Assembly: GCF_002019735.1 (NCBI RefSeq)
Contig: NZ_KV917378.1
Coordinates: 4,118,869 to 4,182,868 of the forward strand
Length of the DNA: 64,000 nt
DNA from: Salipaludibacillus agaradhaerens
GTDB taxonomy: Bacteria > Bacillota > Bacilli > Bacillales > Salisediminibacteriaceae
Direction: 5' to 3'
Part shown: piece by piece, positions 30,762-39,080 of the stretch
How positions within the stretch are numbered: the stretch's first letter is position 1
Layout: each line of letters begins with the position of its first letter
Notes under the pieces: generated by a model
Databases searched by the model: none
The model's input: the letters and a program-made list of their open reading frames with translations, nothing else
Told to the model about the DNA's origin: nothing
Translations under genes and position numbers: made by a program

Positions 30762-31389
30762 AGTCTTATTTGCAGATGATCATGAGATGGTTAGAATTGG
30801 TGTCTCTTCTTACTTATCTGCTCAGCCTGACATTGATGTTATAGCGGAAGCTGACGATGGGACAAAGGCGGTAGCATTAGCGCTAGAATTAAAGCCTGAT
30901 ATCATTTTAATGGATCTCGTTATGCGTGAAATGGATGGGATTGAAGCAACGAAAAAAATTACCACTGAATGGCCTGAAGCTAAAATTATCATCGTCACGA
31001 GTTTTCTAGATGATGAAAAAGTATATCCTGCACTAGAAGCAGGCGCTACGAGCTATATGCTAAAAACGTCAAAAGCAAGTGAGATTGCAAAAGCGATCAG
31101 AGCGACCTATAGTGGTCAATCCATTTTGGAACCTGAAGTGACTGGGAAAATTATGTCTAAAATGCGACAACCGTCATCTCCTCAGCTCCATGAACAATTG
31201 ACTGAAAGAGAAAGTGAAGTCCTTCGTTTAATGACTGAAGGAAAGAATAATCAGCAAATTGCTGACGAATTATTTATTGCGTTAAAAACAGTAAAAGTTC
31301 ATGTAAGTAACATTTTAAGTAAGCTAGACGTGCAGGATCGTACCCAAGCAGTTATTTACGCTTTTAATCAAAAATTATACGAAAAGTAA
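30754..31389 (+). CDS. liaR: Response regulator LiaR
   Basis: 211 residues. Receiver with phospho-acceptor D54 (IILMDLVMREMDG) and the T/K switch residues in IVTSF and MLKTSKA. NarL/LuxR DNA-binding domain at the C-terminus (LTERESEVLRLMTEGKNNQQ, then KTVKVHVSNILSKL). Start preferred at ATG 30754 behind GGATGGTG; the ATG 30742 would add MVKQ. It overlaps the end of liaS by 8 bp. Expected to activate the lia promoter upstream of liaI. Confidence 0.95.
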   Translation: MIKVLFADDHEMVRIGVSSYLSAQPDIDVIAEADDGTKAVALALELKPDIILMDLVMREMDGIEATKKITTEWPEAKIIIVTSFLDDEKVYPALEAGATSYMLKTSKASEIAKAIRATYSGQSILEPEVTGKIMSKMRQPSSPQLHEQLTERESEVLRLMTEGKNNQQIADELFIALKTVKVHVSNILSKLDVQDRTQAVIYAFNQKLYEK

Positions 31390-31412
31390 AGAAGTAGTGG
31401 CCGATAGTTCTT

Positions 31413-32294
31413 TTACGCTTTCCTAGTGTCTTCTTTTTCCAGTTCTTTAGCGATATAGGCAACAAAGATCTCTGCAATGTCGATAGCGCTGTGGATATAA
31501 AGGCTGCGGCAACCGACGGCGTCCTCCATCTCGTTGAATAAAAGATTGCCATCGTTATCAATGAGAAAATCAATGCCAACAAAGTCGAGGTGAATGGCAT
31601 CTGTAATAAATGATATAAGACGTTTCTCAGACTGATTGAGCTCATAAAAACGTGCACTTCCTCCCATAGATACATTCGCTCTGAAGTCCGTTGCTGACTC
31701 ACGTAGAATAGCACCGATAATATGATTACCGACGATGTATACGCGTAGATCTTTACCTTTTTGACCACCTACCGGTTGAACTAGTAAATTATCATTTAAA
31801 GACGTGACTAGCTCATGTATTTCCTCTGAATCATCAGCTAATTTAACACCGGTACCGCCTTTTCCAAGAGGATCTTTTATGATCATTCTCTCTTTTGATA
31901 TCTTATTGTCATTGAGAAAAAAATGTTTGTGAACAGCAGTGCTTGATAACATTGGGATGCCAATATTTGATAAAACGGCATGTGAAAGTCGTTTGTCATT
32001 AGCGATTCTTGCTACATAGGCCGTATTAAAGCAACGAATACCTGCTAACTCGAGCACCTCATTCAACCAGGGTGTAGCCGATCTATTAATCACAAAATGG
32101 TAATGTAGCTCGTCGTCAATTAAAGGACCTACTAAATATTTTGGATTTGATAAGTGAATACATAACTGTTCGTATGCCATTACTTCTAGGTGCAGCTCCA
32201 TATTCAGACAATGCTGTTGAAGCATATTAATAAATTTTATATTTCGAGTGATTTCATGTTGTTTATAAATGACTAAGCCTCGTTTTTTTTCCAC
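31413..32294 (-). CDS. RimK-type ATP-grasp protein, second of a tandem pair
   Basis: 293 residues, GTG start behind AAAGGAGTGGAT. The central and C-terminal parts are ATP-grasp: MIIKDPLGKGGTGVKL (nucleotide lysine and glycine loop), DLRVYIVGNHIIGAIL, SATDFRANVSMGG, DFVGIDFLID. The C-terminal metal site, normally ExN, here reads FNEMEDAVGCRSLY, so the Asn ligand is Glu. Activity may be changed or lost. It lies 15 bp after its paralogue at 32310-33212, so both are in one transcript. The family forms amide bonds such as glutamate tails; the substrate is unknown. Convergent with liaR. Confidence 0.78.
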   Translation of the reverse strand: MEKKRGLVIYKQHEITRNIKFINMLQQHCLNMELHLEVMAYEQLCIHLSNPKYLVGPLIDDELHYHFVINRSATPWLNEVLELAGIRCFNTAYVARIANDKRLSHAVLSNIGIPMLSSTAVHKHFFLNDNKISKERMIIKDPLGKGGTGVKLADDSEEIHELVTSLNDNLLVQPVGGQKGKDLRVYIVGNHIIGAILRESATDFRANVSMGGSARFYELNQSEKRLISFITDAIHLDFVGIDFLIDNDGNLLFNEMEDAVGCRSLYIHSAIDIAEIFVAYIAKELEKEDTRKA

Positions 32295-32309
32295 TGTGTA
32301 TCCACTCCT

Positions 32310-33212
32310 TTAATGAGTTGTAACAGTATGCTTAATATAATCGACCATATGATCTGCGACATTAATACCTGTACAATCGTAAATACTTCGCAGGTGTGGG
32401 TTGGAGTTTACTTCACATATAAGCGGACCATCTTCTCCAATTAAGAGGTCAACCCCCGCAAAATCAGCACCTACTGCCTTGGCAGCTGCTATAGCTAATT
32501 GACATTCCGTTTTAGTAGGGTGATAAGGATGTGTCGTGCCTCCGGCTGTTACATTAGCACGAAAGTCACTCTGCGAGTTCCGCTTCATAGCAGCAACGAC
32601 AGAATCCCCTATCACATTGAGTCGAAGATCTGTGCCTAAACTGCTGAAAATAGGCTGTTGATAAAGATGATCAATACCTGTGAGACGATGGGCAACTTCT
32701 TCTAATTCAGTGCGCGTTTCGACCCAATAAACTTGTTCACCAAAGGAACCATAAGCTTCTTTAACAATCAATGGTAAACCGAGCTTTGCTTCCACTATTT
32801 TTAGATAATTTTTAACTTTCAACGGCATACCTGGATAGATCATGGGGGCGATGATCGTTTTAGGCATAGGGAGATGTCGGTCATTTAAAATACCATGCAT
32901 GATAGATTTATTATCACAAATGTGAATTGACGATGAGCGGTTAAAAAGACGCACTCCTTGTTTTTCTAATTGTCTTGCTAAATGGAGGTCTTTATCGGCA
33001 AAGTGAATAAAGTCGGGTTTTGAGTGAGTACGCTGATCTTCAGAAACTATAAGGCCCTTTTCTCCTGTCATAACTAGAAGTTCATCATTTGTCATTTTTT
33101 TAATAGAGACTCGTTGTTTTTCACACGATTCAACGAACCAATCTACGTATTCTAGGAATTTTGGTGTTTTTAAATGGCCATTAAAAACAATCCATCCTTT
33201 TAATTCACTCAT
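32310..33212 (-). CDS. RimK-type ATP-grasp ligase, first of a tandem pair
   Basis: 300 residues. ATP-grasp ligase of the RimK/LysX type, which joins an amino acid to a carboxylate using ATP. Motifs are LIVKEAYGSFGEQVYWV, DLRLNVIGDSVVAAMKRNSQ, SDFRANVTAGG, ADFAGVDLLIGEDGPLICEV, and a full metal site EVNSNPHLRSIYDC. The N-terminus (MSELKGWIVFNGHL) resembles the pre-ATP-grasp domain. Ribosome binding site GAAAGGACGA. It is transcribed divergently from folC with about 160 bp between the genes and is followed closely by the paralogue. No signal or membrane segment. Target unknown; YheC/YheD-like coat proteins are another ATP-grasp possibility. Confidence 0.82.
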   Translation of the reverse strand: MSELKGWIVFNGHLKTPKFLEYVDWFVESCEKQRVSIKKMTNDELLVMTGEKGLIVSEDQRTHSKPDFIHFADKDLHLARQLEKQGVRLFNRSSSIHICDNKSIMHGILNDRHLPMPKTIIAPMIYPGMPLKVKNYLKIVEAKLGLPLIVKEAYGSFGEQVYWVETRTELEEVAHRLTGIDHLYQQPIFSSLGTDLRLNVIGDSVVAAMKRNSQSDFRANVTAGGTTHPYHPTKTECQLAIAAAKAVGADFAGVDLLIGEDGPLICEVNSNPHLRSIYDCTGINVADHMVDYIKHTVTTH

Positions 33213-33372
33213 TAAGTCAATCGTCCTTTCAAGAAAGAATTACCGTATGTTAGTATTAATGTGTTCTATTACTTGATACTTGCTATACTAATTGATGATG
33301 GCATGTTTACATCCTAAAATCAACTAGCATGATGCTAGTAAGACTATCAAATTGATAACTAAGGAGAAGATC

Positions 33373-34677
33373 ATGAAACTGACCTATTCTGAAGCGATTG
33401 CTTTATTGGCAGAAAAGAAGGCAGCAGGAATTGTCTATTCACTAGAACGTATGGAAGAACTTATGGGCTATTTAAATCATCCTGAAAAAGAAATACGGTC
33501 TTTGCATGTAGCTGGGACAAATGGCAAAGGATCTGTCTGTGCTTTTCTCTCCTCTATATTAAATGAGGCTGGTTTTACAGTAGGGGCTTTTAATACCCCT
33601 GTTTTCGGTGAGGAAAAAGATCAATTAACCGTCAACCGCGAGCCTATTTCAAAAGAAGAGTTTGCAAGAGCTTTTAGTGACATTCTGCCATCTGTGGAAA
33701 AAGTGGAAAGGGAGCGTCATGAGATTGTTAGTGAATTTGAATGTATAACAGCACTCGCTTTTTATTACTTTTCTCGTTTGAAGCCTATGGATATTGTTCT
33801 TATTGAAGCTGGAATGGGTGGACGCCTAGATGCTACAAACGTTTTACCATCGCCAATCGCCACAGTTATTACGAATGTTGGTTATGATCATCAAACTTTT
33901 CTAGGGGATACCATTGAAAAGATTGCAATGGAAAAAGCGGGTATTATAAAATCATCTTCACCTCATTTTACTGGTGCAGATGGAAGTGCTCTTCAAGTGA
34001 TAAAAAAGGTAGCAAATAAAAGAAAGACGCCCATTTATTCGTTGCAAGATAACACCCATATCAAACAGTTAAACAGCGATACATTTGAGTTTAAAATGGT
34101 AGGTATGTCATCGGCGAAATCATACACACTTGCATTAAAAGGGCAACATCAAGTAATGAATGCAGCGTTAGCCTTGATGACGATAACTGTGCTAGCTGAA
34201 CAATTACAGTGGACCATGACACAAAAGGACTTAAGACAAGGTCTTTTTCGAGCAGCCTTAGAAGGAAGGTGGGAGACTATCAGTTATGCACCAGAAATTA
34301 TCATTGATACGGCACATAATGATGATGCAATGATAACTGTTTGTAATAATATCACGGACTTATCTCATAACAAGCAAATGACAGTTCTCTTTGCTGCCAT
34401 GAAGGATAAAGCAGTAGGAAACATGCTTAAACGTTTACGTTCTCTAAATATTAAGGTTTATGTGACAGAGATTTCAACGCCCCGCTCTATGACAAAAGAA
34501 GATTATCTACAAGTGACAGGTGTGACTGAGCAAGATATAATTATTGATTGGAAAAAATGGGTGAATGATTGGTTTAACAAGAAGGAGCAAAACCACATTC
34601 TACTTGTGACAGGTTCACATTATTTTGCAGGGATATGTCGAAGTTATATGATTGATGAGATCAAAAATAGCAATTAG
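33373..34677 (+). CDS. folC: Folylpolyglutamate synthase / dihydrofolate synthase
   Basis: 434 residues. Adds glutamates to folates (Mur-ligase family). Start at ATG 33373 (MKLTYSEAIALL) behind AAGGAGA. The P-loop is in LHVAGTNGKGSVCAFLSSIL; other motifs are GMGGRLDATNV, TNVGYDHQTFLGDT and IDTAHNDDA. Length is typical. In B. subtilis folC follows valS directly and precedes comC; here a GGDEF gene is inserted before comC. Confidence 0.96.
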   Translation: MKLTYSEAIALLAEKKAAGIVYSLERMEELMGYLNHPEKEIRSLHVAGTNGKGSVCAFLSSILNEAGFTVGAFNTPVFGEEKDQLTVNREPISKEEFARAFSDILPSVEKVERERHEIVSEFECITALAFYYFSRLKPMDIVLIEAGMGGRLDATNVLPSPIATVITNVGYDHQTFLGDTIEKIAMEKAGIIKSSSPHFTGADGSALQVIKKVANKRKTPIYSLQDNTHIKQLNSDTFEFKMVGMSSAKSYTLALKGQHQVMNAALALMTITVLAEQLQWTMTQKDLRQGLFRAALEGRWETISYAPEIIIDTAHNDDAMITVCNNITDLSHNKQMTVLFAAMKDKAVGNMLKRLRSLNIKVYVTEISTPRSMTKEDYLQVTGVTEQDIIIDWKKWVNDWFNKKEQNHILLVTGSHYFAGICRSYMIDEIKNSN

Positions 34678-34825
34678 GTAGTTTGTCTAAGTAGGGATGA
34701 AACAAGTGAGTCATTTGACTTAACAAATTATACAAACTATGGTAATGTAAAAGATAATTACTACAGTATTGTATTAAATCGGTGTCGTGTGAACCCTTTG
34801 AAATTCATTAAGGATGTGACCAAAC

Positions 34826-36502
34826 GTGTCAGAAAGAAAACAGCTTTCCCTCTGGATAACATGGTTAGTCATTGTCCCGCCATTTATTTATTATATTATA
34901 GAAAACACGCTCCACTTATGGCAGACCTCTTGGCTGGCCATTCTTTCTTTTACAGCCCTTATTATGGTGGCATCTTTATTTCCTATTCAAATTAGATATA
35001 CGTCTGTTATTCCTTTTCATGGTATATCTTTAGCTATTTTTCTCCACTTTGGTCTATTAATTGAAATCCTCGTGACACAAATTGCAATTCTAACCACTCT
35101 TTTCAGATTAAAAATCTCCACTCATGATCTTCATCGTATACCCATAAACGGATTAATATTTCTAGCTACTTCGTTAGGTTCAGCAGCTTTATTTTACTTA
35201 GTAGGTGGTACAACCGGTCATTTTACAGTAGGTATGATGGTGGAGATGGCGGTGCCAATTTTAGTGTATACGTTGACTTTTTTTGTATTAAATAACCTCT
35301 TGCTCTATCTCTGTCATTATTATTTGTTAGGTATGCGTGAGGTGTCTTTTTTTGATGAGGCTTTTAAGTGGCAGGCTATCAGTTGTTTGCTAATTGTTTT
35401 AGTGGGACTGGCTCTCGCTATGCTTTATGAGGAAGTTGGATATATTGCTGTCCTTATAACGGGAATACCGATAGTCTCAGTTTTTTTAATTCTTAAAATC
35501 TACAATGAAGATAAGAAAACGACAGAATTACTTAAACAGGTTAGCTCTTTTGGACATGAGGTAAATGATAGCTTAGAGGTTAACACTATAATTGAATTAT
35601 TCATATCAACGTGCTCGAAGATTTTTCCTGCTCAAAGTATTTTATTATTCGAACAAGAAGATTATTATGATTTACGGCCGATCTATATGAGCCAATCTCT
35701 TGATAAGGGGGCGTTATCAGAAGGGGATGGGGTAAGTAAGCACGTTTTACAAACTGGGGCATCCGTACTCTTTACATCGAGAAAACAGTGGGAGCATTTA
35801 GATTCAGAAAATGTCCTTTCAGGTAATCAATCCATTATAGCGGCCCCATGTATACGAAATCATAACATTGTAGCCGTCATTACACTGACGAATCAACGAA
35901 AAAATGCTTTTCAAAGAAGTGATCAAAAAGTATTAGAGATAATTGCTAATTATTTGTCTGTAGCTGTGCAAAATGCGAGATATATTGCTCAAACTAAGAA
36001 GGATAGTGAATGCTGCGGCTTAACAGGATTGTATAATTTCACCTACTTTAAAAAGATTTTAAGAGATTATGAAAAAATAGAAACGTATGCGATTGTGGTA
36101 ATTGACTTAGACCATTTTAAATCAGTCAATGATACATATGGTCATCAAAGTGGAAATGATGTTCTCATTCAAGTGGCAGAAATACTCACACAGACGGTAA
36201 AAGATGACGGAATCGTGGGTAGATACGGAGGAGAAGAGTTTGTTATTTTACTAGATAATGTTCAGTTGTTTAAAGCGTTCGAACTGGGAGAGCGGGTTAG
36301 ACGTGCCATTGAATCAAAGTTCTTTATTGTTTCTGATGATCTAGTTAAAGGGGAGAAAAAATTAATTAACATTACTGCTAGTATCGGTGTGGCTTCAAAA
36401 TTGTCAGAAGAAACACCCATTGAAGTTTTGAGACATGCTGATAGAGCAATGTACACTGGTGCAAAGCAAAAAGGTCGCAATAAAGTAGCGCAATACTTAT
36501 GA
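34826..36502 (+). CDS. Membrane diguanylate cyclase (GAF-GGDEF)
   Basis: 558 residues. Makes cyclic di-GMP. GTG 34826 lies behind AAGGATGTGA. About seven hydrophobic helices fill residues 8-225 (a membrane sensor module). A GAF-like domain covers about residues 240-380 (SILLFEQEDYYDLRPIYMSQ, AAPCIRNHNIVAVITLTNQ). The C-terminal cyclase domain has the active site GGEEF at residues 468-472 and VVIDLDHFKSVNDTYGHQ. The usual inhibitory RxxD site is replaced by KDDG, so product inhibition is probably absent. It lies between folC and comC, 148 bp after folC. The stimulus is unknown. Confidence 0.93.
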   Translation: MSERKQLSLWITWLVIVPPFIYYIIENTLHLWQTSWLAILSFTALIMVASLFPIQIRYTSVIPFHGISLAIFLHFGLLIEILVTQIAILTTLFRLKISTHDLHRIPINGLIFLATSLGSAALFYLVGGTTGHFTVGMMVEMAVPILVYTLTFFVLNNLLLYLCHYYLLGMREVSFFDEAFKWQAISCLLIVLVGLALAMLYEEVGYIAVLITGIPIVSVFLILKIYNEDKKTTELLKQVSSFGHEVNDSLEVNTIIELFISTCSKIFPAQSILLFEQEDYYDLRPIYMSQSLDKGALSEGDGVSKHVLQTGASVLFTSRKQWEHLDSENVLSGNQSIIAAPCIRNHNIVAVITLTNQRKNAFQRSDQKVLEIIANYLSVAVQNARYIAQTKKDSECCGLTGLYNFTYFKKILRDYEKIETYAIVVIDLDHFKSVNDTYGHQSGNDVLIQVAEILTQTVKDDGIVGRYGGEEFVILLDNVQLFKAFELGERVRRAIESKFFIVSDDLVKGEKKLINITASIGVASKLSEETPIEVLRHADRAMYTGAKQKGRNKVAQYL

Positions 36503-36584
36503 CATTTAGCACTTCTAAAATTGTGCGAGTTAAATATTTGTTATATTTCATAACATCCATAAAAGGTTAGTCAGGGGAGTGATT

Positions 36585-37367
36585 ATGGAATTCACTATGT
36601 TAATGTATCTAATCATTTTTTTAATTGGTGCTATTTTCGGCTCGTTTTTTAATGTGGTGGGTCTTAGGCTTCCGGAGAAAGAATCTTTGATACTGCCAAG
36701 GTCTCATTGTCGTAGCTGTAAAGTAAGTTTAAGAGCATTAGAATTAGTACCAATTATCTCCTTCATCATCTTTAAGGGACGGTGCCGTACGTGTCAAACA
36801 AAAATCTCCCTTCTTTATCCTCTCATGGAGATAATGACGGGCGCATTATTTGTATTAGCAGTAATGGGAATTGGATTAAATTGGGAACTTCTCATAGCAC
36901 TTTCATTTATCTCCCTATTGATCATTATTACTGTCAGCGATTTGATGTATAAAGTGATTCTAAATAATGTGCTCTTATTATTTCTTATTTTCTTCATTCT
37001 ACTTCGTCATACACTCGTGCCATTAGCTCCATGGTGGGATGCCTCGGTAGCTTCGATTACAGGATTTGTATTGTTGTTACTACTGGCTGTTTTATCTAAA
37101 GGAGGGATGGGGGGCGGAGATATAAAATTGTATGGCGTACTCGGCTTTGTTCTTGGCACTTCTAATCTCTTCTTATCACTTTTAATAGCTTCCATAATTG
37201 GTACTGTAGTTGCTTTAATTGGCATGTTAATAAAAAAATGGGATCGAAAAACGATTGTTCCCTTTGGACCATTTATCGCGATTGGCAGTATAAGTGCTTA
37301 CTTTTTTGGAGAAGAATTAATTACATTTTATTATCAGTGGATCCTTAGTGTTTATTATTGGTTGTAG
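36585..37367 (+). CDS. comC: Type IV prepilin peptidase ComC
   Basis: 260 residues. Cleaves and N-methylates competence pseudopilins (ComG proteins). Start ATG 36585 behind AGGGGAGTGAT; the GTG six bases upstream overlaps that site. The cytoplasmic loop carries two CxxC pairs (HCRSCK and RCRTCQ), and the N-terminus has IGAIFGSFFNVVGLRLP. Catalytic aspartates are in TVSDLMYKVI and GGMGGGDIKLYG. Seven to eight membrane helices. Position before spoIIB is the usual order. Confidence 0.95.
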   Translation: MEFTMLMYLIIFLIGAIFGSFFNVVGLRLPEKESLILPRSHCRSCKVSLRALELVPIISFIIFKGRCRTCQTKISLLYPLMEIMTGALFVLAVMGIGLNWELLIALSFISLLIIITVSDLMYKVILNNVLLLFLIFFILLRHTLVPLAPWWDASVASITGFVLLLLLAVLSKGGMGGGDIKLYGVLGFVLGTSNLFLSLLIASIIGTVVALIGMLIKKWDRKTIVPFGPFIAIGSISAYFFGEELITFYYQWILSVYYWL

Positions 37368-37399
37368 CTCTTAATTTTTAAAAAATGAAAGCTGATGTC

Positions 37400-37650
37400 C
37401 GCGAGACATTTCTACCTAAATGAATGTCATGATGCAATATCTCGCTCATTTTACCGAGTAATATTGAAACTAATAATAAAATGTTCGTCATTATAAACGG
37501 AGAATTGGAACGAAATATGACGATTCCTATGGGAGGAATAGAAGGCTTGAAATTCATTCTGACTGAACTTTGCAAAAGCAGAATAAGTTGCAACCGAGCC
37601 CTACGGAAAGCGACGACCTGTAGTGGAAATGAGTCTTAACTTTCGGAAAA
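37400..37650. repeat. Degenerate extragenic repeat (R2-like) between comC and spoIIB
   Basis: At 37417-37433 AAATGAATGTCATG matches the start of the R2 segments at 40583 and 42515. At about 37595-37640 the text GAGCCCTACGGAAAGCGACG and CTGTAGTGGAAATGAG looks like a worn copy of GC-rich extragenic repeats common in Bacillaceae. No gene is seen in 37368-37990. Confidence 0.35.
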
Positions 37651-37990
37651 AAACGATACGACATATTTATGAAATCGATCCATCTGTATAATTTTAATTT
37701 TTCTGTTTATGCTGACTATAAACAGGTGAGCCGTTAGTGTGTCAATGTGGAGATCTATCTATTAAACGAAAATTCATAATGCAACTAGGTAGCTAACGGT
37801 ACGCCTTGAGTGTGTTTTCTCAAAACTTAAGCATGGTCAATTAGAAGTGAAATCTAGTAGTGTACTATTTTGGTCTCTATAAAAATGGGCGAATTCCTTA
37901 AACGCATGCACATGTTTTCAGTTCTATCAACTTAGCTTAGATAATAGACTTGTATAGAGAGCTGTGAGACAGAAAGGAGTGCATAACGAC

Positions 37991-39040
37991 GTGAATCGAA
38001 AAAAAGATGTTACTGTTAAATTAGATGGTAAATATAAGGAAGTAGAAACGTGGACAATTCCAGTAAATGAACGGACTAATAATAAAAGCATAAAGTCAAC
38101 GGAAACGAATGATATGTTTCAATGGAAGACAGATCACTCTCATTCATCTAATAAGGAGAAAATTGTTGACCTTCATAAGAGGCGTCGCACAATGGAAGAA
38201 TTAAGAAAGCCTTTTTGGGATGATGGTAAAAGTGACCATAGCCCAAAACTCCCCCCTTCTCATCGGAAAAAAACGAAGCGCAGTCCGAGAACGTTTGCCT
38301 TAAGCTTATTAAAAAATGCTGTGTTTCTTGCTGTGTCGTCTGCTGTCGTCATTGGCGGCGTGTTCGGCATGTTGTTGCTCTCCATGCTTTCTGCAAATGG
38401 TACAAGCTCTGGAGCAGACAGTGGATCGGAACCAGCCCCCCCTATAACTTCTATCACAGAAGAAGAAGCGATTAAACAAGCGGCAGAGCTTCCAAGTCTA
38501 CACGTCTACGTTGTTCAAGCTGGTGCTTTCTCTACGATAGATAAAGCTAAAGACATGCAAAGGGAATTAAGTGAAAAAGATATCCCTTTCATGATTGTGG
38601 AGGAGAAGAGTAACCATTACTTGTTTATTGGCGCGGCCGAGAATAAAGAGAGAGCAGAATCTTTGGCTAAACATTATGAGTCAAAAGGGGTGGAAACATA
38701 TGTCAAACCATTTAATATCGAATCAAGGGATCTTCAAATGAGTGAAGAAACGGCACAGTTTTTTTTCTTAGGGGCTACTTGGATAGGACAGCTGGCTGAA
38801 GTAACTGAGGAAGGTATATCAGGGGAAGAGACGGAAATTTTAACGGAGACACTAGCAAAATGGGAAGAAATAAGCACGCATTCTTTGCTGGAAAATAATG
38901 AGGCTGAGGCACTTGTAAGTGAGTGGATGGCTTACAGCAAGCAATTAAATACTGAAGAAGCTTCTTATAAAGAAATTCAAGAGATATTACTTAAAAGTCT
39001 GCAAATTTATGATACATTAATAATGTTGATAGAAGGGTAA
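37991..39040 (+). CDS. spoIIB: Stage II sporulation protein B (SPOR domain)
   Basis: 349 residues. Needed for timely septal peptidoglycan remodelling at engulfment. GTG 37991 lies 9 bp after AAAGGAGTG; earlier ATG 37964 lacks a site. The N-terminal cytoplasmic part is charged (residues 1-110), followed by one membrane helix (about 112-138, NAVFLAVSSAVVIGGVFGML). The SPOR domain covers about residues 165-245 (LHVYVVQAGAFSTIDKAKDM, HYLFIGAAENKERAESLAKH). A helical C-terminal region follows. Position after comC supports the name. Confidence 0.9.
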   Translation: MNRKKDVTVKLDGKYKEVETWTIPVNERTNNKSIKSTETNDMFQWKTDHSHSSNKEKIVDLHKRRRTMEELRKPFWDDGKSDHSPKLPPSHRKKTKRSPRTFALSLLKNAVFLAVSSAVVIGGVFGMLLLSMLSANGTSSGADSGSEPAPPITSITEEEAIKQAAELPSLHVYVVQAGAFSTIDKAKDMQRELSEKDIPFMIVEEKSNHYLFIGAAENKERAESLAKHYESKGVETYVKPFNIESRDLQMSEETAQFFFLGATWIGQLAEVTEEGISGEETEILTETLAKWEEISTHSLLENNEAEALVSEWMAYSKQLNTEEASYKEIQEILLKSLQIYDTLIMLIEG

Positions 39041-39080
39041 GGGACCTAAATTATATATTATCGAAGGGAGATTGCTGATA

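Noticed and set aside
34789-34995. 68-codon frame overlapping the GGDEF gene start
   Set aside because: It overlaps the real gene in another frame, lacks a good ribosome binding site and shows no coding character of its own.
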